From CAZAMP01 sp964486455 (GTDB taxonomy: Bacteria > Eisenbacteria > RBG-16-71-46 > CAZAMP01), in assembly GCA_964486455.1 (NCBI GenBank), contig CAZAMP010000017.1:15653-79652 (forward strand): a stretch of DNA of 64,000 bases. Direction: 5' to 3'. The notes beneath the pieces are model-generated. The model was not told the origin of the DNA. It searched no databases and saw only the letters and a list, made by a program, of their open reading frames with translations. Numbering within the stretch: position 1 is the stretch's first letter; every line of letters starts with the position of its first letter. Positions 35,924 to 45,187 of this stretch are shown in pieces. Both the position numbers and the translations under genes were made by a program.

Positions 35924-36743
35924 CGGACGCTACATCCCGCGCGACCAGGCATCGTTCTCGCCGAACGACATGGGGCTCATCGTCGGCCTCGGCTCGTTCG
36001 AGACACTCAGGTTGTATGAAGGTGTGGCGTTCCTGGCGGAGCGGCACGAAGCTCGGATGCGCGAGGCGGCCCGCATCCTGCAGATTCCACCGCCCGATTA
36101 CTGTCTCGCCGACATCTTCGCCGAGTTGTCGATCCGTAACCGAATGTCGGATGCGCGGGGACGCGTGCTACTGACCGGCGGTGAGGATCCCGCAGCGGAC
36201 CCTGCCCCTTGTTTCTATGCCGAACTGGGGCCGCTGCCGCGAATCCCCGACGCGGAAAGCGGCGTCTCGGTCATCATCACCTCAACGAACCGGTTCTCGC
36301 CGGTCTCCGGAATCAAGAGCCTGAGCTACCTTGCGAACCACCTGGCCCGAAACGACGCGATTCGCGCCGGTGCGAACGAGGCGCTTCTCACGGGAGCCGG
36401 CGGTGAGATCCTTGAAGGGGCGACGTCCAACTTCTTCCTCATCGTGGGCGGCCGTCTGACAACCCCCGACACCGATGGGCGGATTCTGCCCGGGATCACG
36501 CGCGGCGTCGTCCTGGAAGAGGCGTCGGCGATGAATGTGCCGGTGGACATCCGCCCCGTCCGGGTTGACGATTTGGCACGGGCTAGTGAGGCCTTCATCA
36601 CGAGCAGCCTGCGGGAGATCCTCCCGGTGCGGGCGATTGACGGGCATCGCTTCGAAGCGCAGGGCGCCGTCACACTCCGGCTTGCCGACGCCTATGGGCG
36701 CCGGGTCGACGCCTACGTGAGCAAGTCGCGCTCCTCCCGCTGA
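35901..36743 (+). CDS. pabC: Class IV aminotransferase, likely aminodeoxychorismate lyase
   Basis: 280 aa from a TTG start supported by GGAGG 5 nt upstream; it overlaps pabB by 23 nt. The fold type IV motifs are present: DMGLIVGLGSFETLRLYEGVAFL at the N-terminus, then IKSLSYLANHLARNDA with the catalytic Lys, EILEGATSNFFLI, and GRILPGITRGVVLE. It converts aminodeoxychorismate to p-aminobenzoate. A branched-chain or D-amino acid aminotransferase is the alternative; a separate ilvE at 57279 and the pabB context support pabC. Confidence 0.8.
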   Translation: MPSTVFFDGRYIPRDQASFSPNDMGLIVGLGSFETLRLYEGVAFLAERHEARMREAARILQIPPPDYCLADIFAELSIRNRMSDARGRVLLTGGEDPAADPAPCFYAELGPLPRIPDAESGVSVIITSTNRFSPVSGIKSLSYLANHLARNDAIRAGANEALLTGAGGEILEGATSNFFLIVGGRLTTPDTDGRILPGITRGVVLEEASAMNVPVDIRPVRVDDLARASEAFITSSLREILPVRAIDGHRFEAQGAVTLRLADAYGRRVDAYVSKSRSSR

Positions 36744-36910
36744 TCCCCGGGTTCGCACCCGTGGCAGCGCGGCCGATTTCAGCCATCATATCGGCGCAGC
36801 GCTCCCGTGCGGTCGCGTAAGGCTCAATCACGCCAACGGGTTCTGCCGGTGGCCGTCAGCCCGAGAAACGCCGATGATTCCCTCGGAACGCGTCCCCCGG
36901 AGGCCATCGA

Positions 36911-37750
36911 ATGCTTCGACTCATCCTGCCGTGCATCGGTCTGATCGGCATGGTCGCCAGCGTGGGAATTGTGGCGGGATCGGTTCAACTCGCCGACGAG
37001 ATCGCGGATCCCGCGCCGGTGCCTCTCATCGATCCGCCACCGGGACTTCCCGCGACGTGGCGGAGCGTGGACCGCGCGGTGTGGTCGGACTCGGGTGAGA
37101 TCGAGTTCGAGTCGCGCCCCCCCCTCTCGCTCGACGCCGAGATCCGCTCGGCCGCCAAGCACTTCGGCATACCGCACGTCATGCTGCGGGGCATCGTCCT
37201 GGAGGCGCTCGGGCCCGGATCGACGCCCGGTCACCCCAGGTTGACCGCCCTGAGCCCGGAGGCGCTCGGCGACATCGGGCTCTCCGGTCCCCGGAAGGAC
37301 GACCGTCTCATCGCCGATCTCGTGGAGTTTCTCGGGCGGGACATGCGGCCGTTCGATTCGCGACTATCCCAGGACCCCGAGATTGGTACCGCACTTCACG
37401 CCGCCCATCTCGTCAGCCGCCGCGCCGCGACCGTCCGCACGCTCGGCGACGCCGCGTATCGTCCGTCGGAAGAGACGATCTGGTTTCTCGCGATGCTCGC
37501 GCACGAGCGGTGCGATCGGGAGGTCAATGCATGCGTGGCCGAAGCGGTTCGGCTCGGTCCCAAACGAATCGGTCACGCCTTCACCGAACTCGGCGCCACA
37601 GCCGCGCTTCTGACGGACGAGACGTTTCTTCTCCGGTCGTTCCTGCAAAAGTGGAAGAAAGGAGAAGCGATGGAACGTCGGGAGGATTTCCGTCATGCCG
37701 CGGCACGACTTCACGCCGCGCTCAAGAACCCACATGCGGTGATCGACTGA
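36911..37750 (+). CDS. Secreted protein, possible degenerate lytic transglycosylase
   Basis: 279 aa with a hydrophobic N-terminus (LILPCIGLIGMVASVGIVAGS). Residues 75-125, AAKHFGIPHVMLRGIVLEALGPGS to ALSPEALGDIGLSGP, resemble the ExxxxF...SPxGAxGLMQL layout of SLT domains, but the usual Glu-Ser and GLMQL elements are altered. The tail is helical and basic (FLQKWKKGEAMERREDF). It stands alone between pabC (167 bp upstream) and the convergent nuoI. Function is not assignable; an inactive or divergent muramidase-fold protein is my best reading. Confidence 0.55.
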   Translation: MLRLILPCIGLIGMVASVGIVAGSVQLADEIADPAPVPLIDPPPGLPATWRSVDRAVWSDSGEIEFESRPPLSLDAEIRSAAKHFGIPHVMLRGIVLEALGPGSTPGHPRLTALSPEALGDIGLSGPRKDDRLIADLVEFLGRDMRPFDSRLSQDPEIGTALHAAHLVSRRAATVRTLGDAAYRPSEETIWFLAMLAHERCDREVNACVAEAVRLGPKRIGHAFTELGATAALLTDETFLLRSFLQKWKKGEAMERREDFRHAAARLHAALKNPHAVID

Positions 37751-37759
37751 GGTCGGAGA

Positions 37760-38362
37760 CTACTCGGCCGGGACACCCATTCCCTTGCGTGTCGTCTCGT
37801 GCTTGTCGCCCAATAACGTGAGGCTTTCGCGATCGTAGAGGATCTCACGGTAGGGCTCGGCCATCTCGAGGACTTCCGTGTCCATTCGGATGGCGTCTTC
37901 GGGACACGCTTTCACGCATAGACCGCAGAAACAGCAGCGCAGGATGTCGATCTCGAACGACTTCGGCCGCTTCTCGACGGTCGGGTCTTCACTCTCCTCC
38001 GCGACGATCTCAATGCAGTGATCGGGGCACGCCGTCTCGCACATCATGCACGCCACGCAGCGCGGACTACCGTCCTCGCGCCGCATGATCCGATGCCTCG
38101 CCCGCAGTCGCGGCGAGTACGGCCGTTTCTCCTCCGGATACTGGATCGTCACCGTCTCGCCCTTTTGGCGATTGTTCCGCCGAATGATCGCGTTGGCGAG
38201 ATGCGTACCCATGTTCGTGACGAAGTGACCTCCCGTGATCCACAGCCCGCGGACGATTTCTACGAGGTAGATCCGCTCCCAGAAGTTCAACTTCTTCGGT
38301 ATGAGGATCTTCACGTTGACGGTGCGCTGGGGCGATCTGTTGACTTCGGTGGTCATCGTCAT
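37760..38362 (-). CDS. nuoI: NADH-quinone oxidoreductase subunit I
   Basis: 200 aa from the ATG at 38362, which overlaps the nuoH stop as ATGA. Two 4Fe-4S motifs, CVACMMCETACP and CCFCGLCVKACP, identify the ferredoxin-like subunit that carries electrons to the quinone site of complex I. N-terminal GLWITGGHFVTNM is the membrane-facing helix. It is the last gene of this partial nuo operon; genes J-N do not follow. Confidence 0.95.
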   Translation of the reverse strand: MTMTTEVNRSPQRTVNVKILIPKKLNFWERIYLVEIVRGLWITGGHFVTNMGTHLANAIIRRNNRQKGETVTIQYPEEKRPYSPRLRARHRIMRREDGSPRCVACMMCETACPDHCIEIVAEESEDPTVEKRPKSFEIDILRCCFCGLCVKACPEDAIRMDTEVLEMAEPYREILYDRESLTLLGDKHETTRKGMGVPAE

Positions 38363-39441
38363 ACCCAAAGCATCACGAAGGCCGTGATGAAGATGTTCAC
38401 GAGTGCGAGCGGAAGGAGATACTTCCAGCCCAGTCTCATCAGCTGATCATAGCGGAATCGCGGCAGTGTCCAACGGACCAGCATCTGCAGCCAGATGAAG
38501 AAAACCACCTTCCCGAAAAACGACAGCACCTGTATCAGAACAACGAGTCCGTGGGGCACGGCCGTCACAGCACCTCCCGGCCAGCGGAACCCCTCCGCGT
38601 AGAGCCACGGGAACTGCCATCCCCCGAAGAATAGCGTGGTGAGGAGCGCCGCCAGCACCACGATTTCGACGAACTCCGACAGGAAGAACATTCCGAACTT
38701 CATCGCGCTGTATTCGACGTTGAACCCCAAGATCTCCGACTCGCACTCGGGGAGATCGAAGGGGACCCGCTTTGTCTCAGCGTAGGCGGCCACCATGAAG
38801 AGAACGAAGCCCAGCGGTTGTACGAACACGCCCCATTTCGGCAGGAACCCGAAAAGGAGATCGCCTTGGCGCGTAGCGATCTCGCCCAGCTCGAGCGAGC
38901 CGTAGATGAGAACCACGCCGATGATCGAGAGACCGAGAACGATCTCGTAGGAGAACATCTGCGCGGCTGCTCGGATCGATCCGAGCAGCGCGAATCGGTT
39001 GTTGGATGCCCAGCCGCCCAACGCCACACCGTAGACGCCGAAGCCGGCGATCGCGAAGATGTAGAGAATCCCGACGTTCAGGTTGGCGATCTGCAGGCTG
39101 ACCTCGCGGCCCGCTACCGACACGACGTCTCCGAACGGAATGACCGCGAACGTGACGAGCGCCGGCATCAGGGCCAGAACGGGGGCCAGCCAGTAGATGA
39201 ATCGGTTGCTGCCGGGAGGAACGAAGTCCTCCTTCAGAAACATCTTCAGCGAATCCGCGATCGGATGAAAGAGACCGATAATACGCACGCCGAGGATGTC
39301 GGCGCGATTGGCGCCGATGCGGTCCTGCATGATCGCGCTCTGCTTCCGCTCGACCCACGTCAAGATGGCGGCAGACCCGAGAAGGATGCCGATGACGAAG
39401 ACCACCTTCGCAAGCGCCGAGATGATGACGAACGCGTCCAT
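38359..39441 (-). CDS. nuoH: NADH-quinone oxidoreductase subunit H
   Basis: 360 aa with about eight membrane helices. Signature parts include TWVERKQSAIMQDRIGANRADILGVR, PHY-less start region, AAYAETKRVPFDLPECESEILGFNVEYSAMKFGMFFLSE and WLQMLVRWTLPRFRYDQLMRLGWK. NuoH forms the quinone-chamber part of the membrane arm. It follows nuoG by 8 nt and overlaps nuoI. Confidence 0.95.
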   Translation of the reverse strand: MDAFVIISALAKVVFVIGILLGSAAILTWVERKQSAIMQDRIGANRADILGVRIIGLFHPIADSLKMFLKEDFVPPGSNRFIYWLAPVLALMPALVTFAVIPFGDVVSVAGREVSLQIANLNVGILYIFAIAGFGVYGVALGGWASNNRFALLGSIRAAAQMFSYEIVLGLSIIGVVLIYGSLELGEIATRQGDLLFGFLPKWGVFVQPLGFVLFMVAAYAETKRVPFDLPECESEILGFNVEYSAMKFGMFFLSEFVEIVVLAALLTTLFFGGWQFPWLYAEGFRWPGGAVTAVPHGLVVLIQVLSFFGKVVFFIWLQMLVRWTLPRFRYDQLMRLGWKYLLPLALVNIFITAFVMLWV

Positions 39442-39449
39442 GACTTCCC

Positions 39450-41114
39450 CTACAACTGCGGAACCACCCAGGTATCAAGCCACTCAACCGGCTCGGGCAG
39501 CGCGGCGTCTTGTTCATCCAGTCGATCGAGCGTCAGGCCGTCGAACAGCGGGAGCGTCGTCGCCATCTCCTCGAAGAGCGACTCCGCGGAAAGTTCGACC
39601 CCGTCGACGTCGAGGAGCCTCCCGAGCTGCGACAGTATCGGCAGGAGAGGCCGCGTCTCCCCGATCGGATCGACCACCTTCCGGAACCGCTGCACGGCAC
39701 CCTTGTAGTTCGCGAATGTGCCGTCCCGCTCGAGATGCGTGGCGATCGGGAGCGCCGCCGTGACGTGTGACGTCATCTCCGATCGATGACTGACGAACGC
39801 CACCACGGTGGACGCCTCCCACGCCTTCCGCACCGTCTCGGCCGATAGACCGCTTTCGGTGAGATCGACACCGATGATCACGAGTGTCGTGAGAGACCCT
39901 GCCGCGGCCGCCTCGATCATGCCCTCGGTATCGAGCCCGCCGTCTCGCGGAACGAGCCCGATCTCCGCGAGTCCCCGGCTGTTCGGCCAGGGATCACGGC
40001 GGCGGAGAAGTCCGTCGACGGGCTCTTGATCGTCTCCCGACTCGCACGAAAGCCCCGGGATGCGATGATCGATGTTCGGCGTGCCGATCGACTCGGCGAA
40101 GATCTTCCGAATGAGAAGCGCTTCCTCGTTCGAGACCGACGGCGCCACGATCACGCCGATCGTGTTCCCACCGGAGCCCTCGACCTCTTCGCGAAGCGTC
40201 GTGGTCAGCGTCTTGAGCGCACGGTCCACGTCGTCCGGCCAGCCCGCGCCCGAGCGTATTCGCGGCACGAGCAGGCGTTCCTCCTCGTGCTTGCGGAAGC
40301 TGTAGCGGCCGTGATTGCAGATCCAGTGGCCGTTGATCTCGGGGGTGGGCCGCGGTCGAAAACGGACGATCCGCTTCCCCTCGTTCTTGTAAGTCTTTTG
40401 GATGTTGATGTCGACGAAGACGTTGCATCCGGTCGAGCATCCGTCACAGACCGAGACCCGATGGTCCAGATACCACGAGCGGACGCGGAAGCGGAACGAC
40501 TTGTCGGTCAACGCTCCCACCGGACAGAGATCGACGACGTTTCCGTCATAGTCGTTGTCGAGCTCGACGCCGGGGAAAATGTCCAACGCTTCCCGGCTCC
40601 CTCGCCCGAAGACACCCAGCTCACCGGTCTTGGTCACATCCCGCAAGAACCGAACACAACGCGTACAAACGATGCAGCGTTCCTGATCGAGGATAATTCG
40701 CGGCCCGATGGATTTCGCCTTGGTCTTTCTGTTCTTCGATTCGAGAAGCCGGCTGTCGTGCTGCGCGTACTTCATGTAGAAGTCCTGCAGAAGACACTCG
40801 CCGGCCTGATCGCACACCGGGCAATCGAGCGGGTGGTTCTTCAGCAGGAACTCCTGGACGTCTCGCTGCGCCTCGAGGACCTTCTCCGACTTCGTGTAGA
40901 CGACCATGTCGTCCATCACGGGCTGCGTGCATGCCGTCACGAGCTTGGGTAACCGTTCGATCTCGACGAGGCACATCCGGCAGTTCCCCGCGATGCCGAG
41001 CGCGGCGTGATAGCAATAGTGCGGAACGAGAATCCCGAGCGCCTCGGCCGCCTCCATCACGGTGGCGCCGGCCGGCATCTCGATCCCTTGTCCGTCTATC
41101 GTGAGGCGAGGCAT
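39450..41114 (-). CDS. nuoG: NADH-quinone oxidoreductase subunit G (short form)
   Basis: 554 aa, shorter than most NuoG (about 680-910). The N-terminus keeps the 2Fe-2S ligands (YHAALGIAGNCRMCLVEIE, with Cys in the YCYHAA region), the His-Cys cluster (HPLDCPVCDQAGECLLQD), and 4Fe-4S sets CIVCTRCVRFLRDV and CDGCSTGCNVFVD. The C-terminal molybdopterin-like half (about 260-554) is reduced, including a polar, low-conservation stretch near GLLRRRDPWPNS. It passes electrons from NuoF toward the quinone. It lies 16 nt behind nuoF. Confidence 0.9.
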   Translation of the reverse strand: MPRLTIDGQGIEMPAGATVMEAAEALGILVPHYCYHAALGIAGNCRMCLVEIERLPKLVTACTQPVMDDMVVYTKSEKVLEAQRDVQEFLLKNHPLDCPVCDQAGECLLQDFYMKYAQHDSRLLESKNRKTKAKSIGPRIILDQERCIVCTRCVRFLRDVTKTGELGVFGRGSREALDIFPGVELDNDYDGNVVDLCPVGALTDKSFRFRVRSWYLDHRVSVCDGCSTGCNVFVDINIQKTYKNEGKRIVRFRPRPTPEINGHWICNHGRYSFRKHEEERLLVPRIRSGAGWPDDVDRALKTLTTTLREEVEGSGGNTIGVIVAPSVSNEEALLIRKIFAESIGTPNIDHRIPGLSCESGDDQEPVDGLLRRRDPWPNSRGLAEIGLVPRDGGLDTEGMIEAAAAGSLTTLVIIGVDLTESGLSAETVRKAWEASTVVAFVSHRSEMTSHVTAALPIATHLERDGTFANYKGAVQRFRKVVDPIGETRPLLPILSQLGRLLDVDGVELSAESLFEEMATTLPLFDGLTLDRLDEQDAALPEPVEWLDTWVVPQL

Positions 41115-41130
41115 GTGTTCCTCTCAGCCG

Positions 41131-42420
41131 TCAGGAGGCCGGTGCCGCTGACGCGTCCGCCCCGACGAGTTCACCGCCCCGAATGTAGGCGTCGAACTCG
41201 TCCCGGAATTGTGCAACGAAGCTCTCCGTCGGCATGGCAGCCGCGTCGGCGAGCACACAGATCGTTCGGCCGACCATGCGTTGGGCGATGCTCACCATCC
41301 GGTCCGGGTCACCGGGCACACCCTTTCCGGCAACGATCCGGTCGGTGATCTGCTTGAGCCAGCGACACCCTTCACGGCAGGGCGTGCACTGACCGCATGA
41401 TTCGTGGGCGTAGAAGTCGATCACCGACTTGAACGCCAGGACCATGTCCGTGTCTTCATCCATCACGATGACCGCCGCCGAGCCGAGCAAGCTGCCCGCC
41501 TCCTTGACGCCGGAGAAAGACATCTCGATGTCGATCTGATCGGCCTTGAGCACCGGCACGGAGCTGCCGCCCGGAATGACGGCCTTGAGCGTCTTGCCGC
41601 CCCGGATGCCGCCGCAGTGCTCGTAGATGAGCTCTTTGAGATTGGTGCCCATGGGCAGCTCATAGAGGCCTGGACGCTCGACGTGCCCGCTCACGCCGTA
41701 GAGCTTCGTACCGCCCTCCCCTTCGACGCCCAGCGCGTTGAACCACTCCGGGCCCCTTTCGAGGATGTGCGGCAGGCAGCAGATCGTCTCCACGTTGTTG
41801 ATCACGGTCGGGCATCCGTAGAGACCGCTCACGGCCGGGAACGGCGGTTTGAGCTTGGGATGTCCGCGCCAGCCCTCGAGGCTGGAGAGGAGCCCCGTCT
41901 CTTCACCGCAGATGTAGGCGCCGGCGCCCATGTAGGTCGTGATCTCCAGTTCGTAACCGGTTCCGAACACGTTCTTCCCGAGATACCCCGCGGCTTTGGC
42001 CTCCTCGATCGCCTCGAGAAGAACCGCTTCGCGGTTCATGAACTCGCCGCGCATGTAGATAAAGGCGCGGTTCGAGTGGATGGCGTAGGAACCGATGATG
42101 AGCCCCTCGATGAGCATGTGCGGATCGTTCAGAAGGAGTTCGTGATCCTTGAACGTCCCCGGCTCGGACTCGTCACAGTTGCAGACGAAGTACTTCGGCT
42201 TGGGTGAATCGACCGGGACGAAACCCCACTTCACGCCGCACGGAAAGCCCGCCCCTCCGCGACCGAGGAGATTCGCCTGCTTGACCGTGTCGATCACTTC
42301 CGTGGGCTTCATCTCCATCACGGCTTTGCGCGCAGAGACGTAGCCGCCGTTCGATTCGTACACCTTGATCGTGCGGCTGTCGGGAACGCCGAAGTGGCGG
42401 GTGAGGACCTTCTCGCTCAT
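41131..42420 (-). CDS. nuoF: NADH-quinone oxidoreductase subunit F
   Basis: 429 aa. FMN/NADH-binding signatures are visible: GRGGAGFPCGVKWGFVP and CNCDESEPGTFKDH near residues 55-95, GAGAYICGEETGLLSSLEG near 170, and the 4Fe-4S set ESCGQCTPCREGC near 350. It oxidises NADH at the tip of the peripheral arm. Its start overlaps the nuoD stop as ATGA. NuoE, its usual 2Fe-2S partner, is not next to it. Confidence 0.95.
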   Translation of the reverse strand: MSEKVLTRHFGVPDSRTIKVYESNGGYVSARKAVMEMKPTEVIDTVKQANLLGRGGAGFPCGVKWGFVPVDSPKPKYFVCNCDESEPGTFKDHELLLNDPHMLIEGLIIGSYAIHSNRAFIYMRGEFMNREAVLLEAIEEAKAAGYLGKNVFGTGYELEITTYMGAGAYICGEETGLLSSLEGWRGHPKLKPPFPAVSGLYGCPTVINNVETICCLPHILERGPEWFNALGVEGEGGTKLYGVSGHVERPGLYELPMGTNLKELIYEHCGGIRGGKTLKAVIPGGSSVPVLKADQIDIEMSFSGVKEAGSLLGSAAVIVMDEDTDMVLAFKSVIDFYAHESCGQCTPCREGCRWLKQITDRIVAGKGVPGDPDRMVSIAQRMVGRTICVLADAAAMPTESFVAQFRDEFDAYIRGGELVGADASAAPAS

Positions 42421-43703
42421 CGGTCGAGCTCCCCTCCGATCATGTTGATCGACCCGAACGTGGGGATCACGTCGGCCACCATGTGTCCGACCAAGAGCTC
42501 GCGCAGCGCGGCCATCGGCGGCATGCAGGGCGGACGACAGCGCACTCGAAACGGCTGGTCGCCACCATCGGAGATCACATAAAAGCCGAGCTCCCCGTTC
42601 GCCCCTTCGACGGCGCTGTATGCTTCGCCGACGGGCGGGCGGATCCCCTGGCCGGGCCCGCGCATCCAGAGCTTGAAGTGCTGGATCAGCGCCTCCATCT
42701 CCGTATACACCTTGTCGAGGCGCGGGTAGACGACACGTTTGTCATCCACGTCGACTGGCCCTTCGGGCATGATGTCGAGACACTGATGGACGATGCGGAG
42801 CGACTGCCGCATCTCTTCCATTCGAATGAGATAGCGGTCGTAGTTGTCGCCCGTCGTGCCGACCGGCACGTCGAAGTCTACGCGATCGTACGCGAGGTAC
42901 GGCTGATCCTTGCGGACGTCGTAGGCCACACCGCTTCCGCGCAGAAACGGGCCCGTGACGGCGAAGGAGATCGCGTCTTCCCGGCTCAACACCCCGACGT
43001 CCTTCATGCGATCGTAGAAGATGCGGTTTCGGGTCAGGAGCTTGTCCGTCTCGTCGATGACGTCCGCCGACCTGGCGAACGCGTGGCGCGCCTTCTCGTC
43101 GAACCCTTCGGGAAGATCATCCCACAGGCCGCCGATCTTGGCCCAGTTCGTCGTGACGCGCGCGCCGCAGACGTCCTCGACAAGTTCCCAGAGCCACTCG
43201 CGCAGTTTCATGAGGTAGAGAAACGCAGTCATCGCCCCGAGCTCCATCGCCTGGGCGGCAACGCACGTGGCATGGTCCGCCACGCGACTCACCTCGCACA
43301 TGAGGGTACGGATCACCTTGCAGCGCTCGGTGACCTCGATATCGAAGAGCTTCTCCACGGCCATCATGTAGCCGCAGTTATTGATCATCGCGGATACGTA
43401 ATTCAGTCGGTCGGTGAAGACCTGCGCCTGGGTCCACGTGTGGGTTTCGCAGCTCTTCTCGAAGGCTCGGTGCAGGTAGCCGATATCGACGTCCATGTCC
43501 GCGATCGACTCGCCCGAGAGCTTGACCTTGAGCCGAATCGTTCCGTGCGTGGCCGGATGAGAAGGCCCCATGTTGAGCCACATGAACTGCTCGCCGTCGG
43601 GACCCTCCTCCGAGTAGATCAGCGTCTTCTCGGGATTGTTCGCGTCCCGCTCGATCCGCGGCATCTCGATGTCGTGCTCGGTCTTCATTCCTCGGTCGTC
43701 CAC
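42417..43703 (-). CDS. nuoD: NADH-quinone oxidoreductase subunit D
   Basis: 428 aa from GTG 43703; an ATG at 43688 is also possible and has GAGG very close. LNMGPSHPATHGTIRLKVKLSGE, GYLHRAFEKSCE, and ERCKVIRTLMCEVSRVADH are NuoD signatures; the conserved PVGEAYSAVEGANGELGFYVISDG precedes the C-terminal FGSINMIGGELDR. The family derives from NiFe hydrogenase large subunits and binds quinone with NuoB. It lies 10 nt after nuoC. Confidence 0.95.
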   Translation of the reverse strand: MDDRGMKTEHDIEMPRIERDANNPEKTLIYSEEGPDGEQFMWLNMGPSHPATHGTIRLKVKLSGESIADMDVDIGYLHRAFEKSCETHTWTQAQVFTDRLNYVSAMINNCGYMMAVEKLFDIEVTERCKVIRTLMCEVSRVADHATCVAAQAMELGAMTAFLYLMKLREWLWELVEDVCGARVTTNWAKIGGLWDDLPEGFDEKARHAFARSADVIDETDKLLTRNRIFYDRMKDVGVLSREDAISFAVTGPFLRGSGVAYDVRKDQPYLAYDRVDFDVPVGTTGDNYDRYLIRMEEMRQSLRIVHQCLDIMPEGPVDVDDKRVVYPRLDKVYTEMEALIQHFKLWMRGPGQGIRPPVGEAYSAVEGANGELGFYVISDGGDQPFRVRCRPPCMPPMAALRELLVGHMVADVIPTFGSINMIGGELDR

Positions 43704-43713
43704 ATGCCGCCCG

Positions 43714-44223
43714 CTAGTTTTTCGGGCCGACGAGCGGCTGCCGCTTCGTCATCGGGTAGTCTTTCCTCAACGGGTACCCCTCAAACTGATCGTAGAGAAG
43801 CAGGCGCCGGAGATCCGGATGGTTCCGGAACCGGATGCCGTACATGTCCCAGATCTCCCGCTCGAACCAGTTCGCCGATTTCCAGATCGCGGTCAGGCTG
43901 TCGATGACCGGATCCGACTCGGGCACGGGGATCCGTACACGGAGCCGATGGCTGCGGCGGGTCGAGTAGAGATGACAAACCACCTCGAATCGCTCGTGAC
44001 GCTCGGGATGCCCGTCGCGATCGACGCCGCATTCGTCCGTCAGCATGTCGAAGTCGAGGTCGACGTCTTCACGAAGAACCTGCAGGACCTCGAGAACGTC
44101 CTCTCGGGGCACGACGGCCGTCGCGTCCCCATGCTGCTCGTGCGCATGGAGAACTCGATCGGGAAACAGCTCGACCAGTTTGCGAAGAGCGGCCGAGCGG
44201 AATTCTGCGGCGTCGCCGGTCAT
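43714..44223 (-). CDS. nuoC: NADH-quinone oxidoreductase subunit C
   Basis: 169 aa, the 30-kDa subunit. DMLTDECGVDRDG, RIPVPESDPVIDSLTAIWKSANWFEREIWDMYGIRFRNHPDLRRLLL and EGYPLRKDYP are family hallmarks. It is separate from NuoD here, unlike the fused NuoCD of enterics. Its start overlaps nuoB by 4 nt. Confidence 0.95.
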   Translation of the reverse strand: MTGDAAEFRSAALRKLVELFPDRVLHAHEQHGDATAVVPREDVLEVLQVLREDVDLDFDMLTDECGVDRDGHPERHERFEVVCHLYSTRRSHRLRVRIPVPESDPVIDSLTAIWKSANWFEREIWDMYGIRFRNHPDLRRLLLYDQFEGYPLRKDYPMTKRQPLVGPKN

Positions 44224-44714
44224 TCCTCGATCCTCTGCCCAAGCGGCGTGTGTTTCTCATGTTGGATCTTGTCCTGGAGCTTCATGATGGCGTCCAAGAC
44301 CGTCTCAGGCCGCGGCGGGCAGCCTGGGATGTACATGTCCACCGGAATGATCGTATCGATACCCTGCACCGTGGCGTAGTTGTCATACGGGCCGCCCACC
44401 GACGCGCACGCCCCGAACGCAACCACCCACTTCGGCAGGCACATCTGCTCGTAGATTCGCTTGAGAATGGGGGCCTGCTTGTGGCTGATCGTCCCCACGA
44501 CGAGCAGCATATCCGATTGCCGGGGCGAGAATCGCGGGAGCGCCGCGCCGAACCGATCCAGGTCGTAGTGGGATGAGGCCACCGACATGTATTCCATGCC
44601 ACAGCAGGCGGTCACGAACGGATAGACGAAGATGGAGTATTTTCGGGCCCATCCCACCGCGCGGTCGAGGCGGGAGAGGACGACACTTCCCTCGAGCGCT
44701 TGCTCTAGTCCCAT
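44220..44714 (-). CDS. nuoB: NADH-quinone oxidoreductase subunit B
   Basis: 164 aa. TACCGMEYM holds the tandem Cys of cluster N2; further ligands are in GACASVGGPYDNY and IPGCPPRPETVLDAIM. N2 is the last iron-sulfur cluster before quinone. It overlaps nuoA by 10 nt and nuoC by 4 nt. Confidence 0.95.
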   Translation of the reverse strand: MGLEQALEGSVVLSRLDRAVGWARKYSIFVYPFVTACCGMEYMSVASSHYDLDRFGAALPRFSPRQSDMLLVVGTISHKQAPILKRIYEQMCLPKWVVAFGACASVGGPYDNYATVQGIDTIIPVDMYIPGCPPRPETVLDAIMKLQDKIQHEKHTPLGQRIEE

Positions 44715-45058
44715 TCAAGCACTCCCCGTCGCCAGACGTAGAACAGGCCGAAACCGAGGATGAGCGCGAAGATCCCCATCTCGATGAAGCCGAGCAGGCC
44801 GAGCTTGCGGTAAAGAACGGCCCAGGGATACATGAACGCCACCTCGACGTCGAAGAGGACGAACATGATGGCGATGAGATAGAACTTGATGCTGAAACGC
44901 GCTCGCGCGTCCCCGGAAGGCGGGTTTCCGCACTCGAACGCGAGCATCTTGGTGGGTGACTTCCGGCGAGGTCCCAGCACGCTGCCCAAGATCAGCATCA
45001 TCAGCGCCACCGCCGCGGCGGTGGCGAACAGCAGGATCACCCCGGCTAAGCTTGTCAT
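44705..45058 (-). CDS. nuoA: NADH-quinone oxidoreductase subunit A
   Basis: 117 aa from the ATG at 45058 (GGAAG upstream); the longer open frame to 45286 is not supported. Three membrane helices and the conserved loop KMLAFECGNPPSGDARARFSIKFYLIAIMFVLFDVEVAFMYPWAV identify NuoA. It starts the nuoABCDFGHI operon behind a strong promoter candidate. Confidence 0.95.
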   Translation of the reverse strand: MTSLAGVILLFATAAAVALMMLILGSVLGPRRKSPTKMLAFECGNPPSGDARARFSIKFYLIAIMFVLFDVEVAFMYPWAVLYRKLGLLGFIEMGIFALILGFGLFYVWRRGVLEWD

Positions 45059-45137
45059 CACTTCCACCCCATCATCCCCGGCCCCTGACAGCGTGCCGGC
45101 GGACGCGCCAGCGTGACGTCCGATCTGGCCAAACGCA

Positions 45138-45165
45138 CTAGGCTGTTGAAGTTGCGGTAGCCTAG
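45138..45165. repeat. Inverted repeat overlapping the nuo promoter
   Basis: CTAGGCT and AGCCTAG, exact complements separated by 14 nt, cover the -10 of the putative nuo promoter (45159-45164). This placement suits a repressor site. Confidence 0.4.
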
Positions 45166-45187
45166 CACCGGCCCTCAAGGGTGTCAA
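45159..45187 (-). promoter_or_regulatory. nuoA: Putative nuo operon promoter
   Basis: Minus-strand TTGACA (perfect -35), 17 nt, TAGGCT (-10), about 100 bp before the nuoA ATG. Confidence 0.5.

Noticed and set aside
42483..43907. 474-codon plus-strand frame across nuoD
   Set aside because: Antisense to an unmistakable nuoD and nuoC; no domain or start signal.
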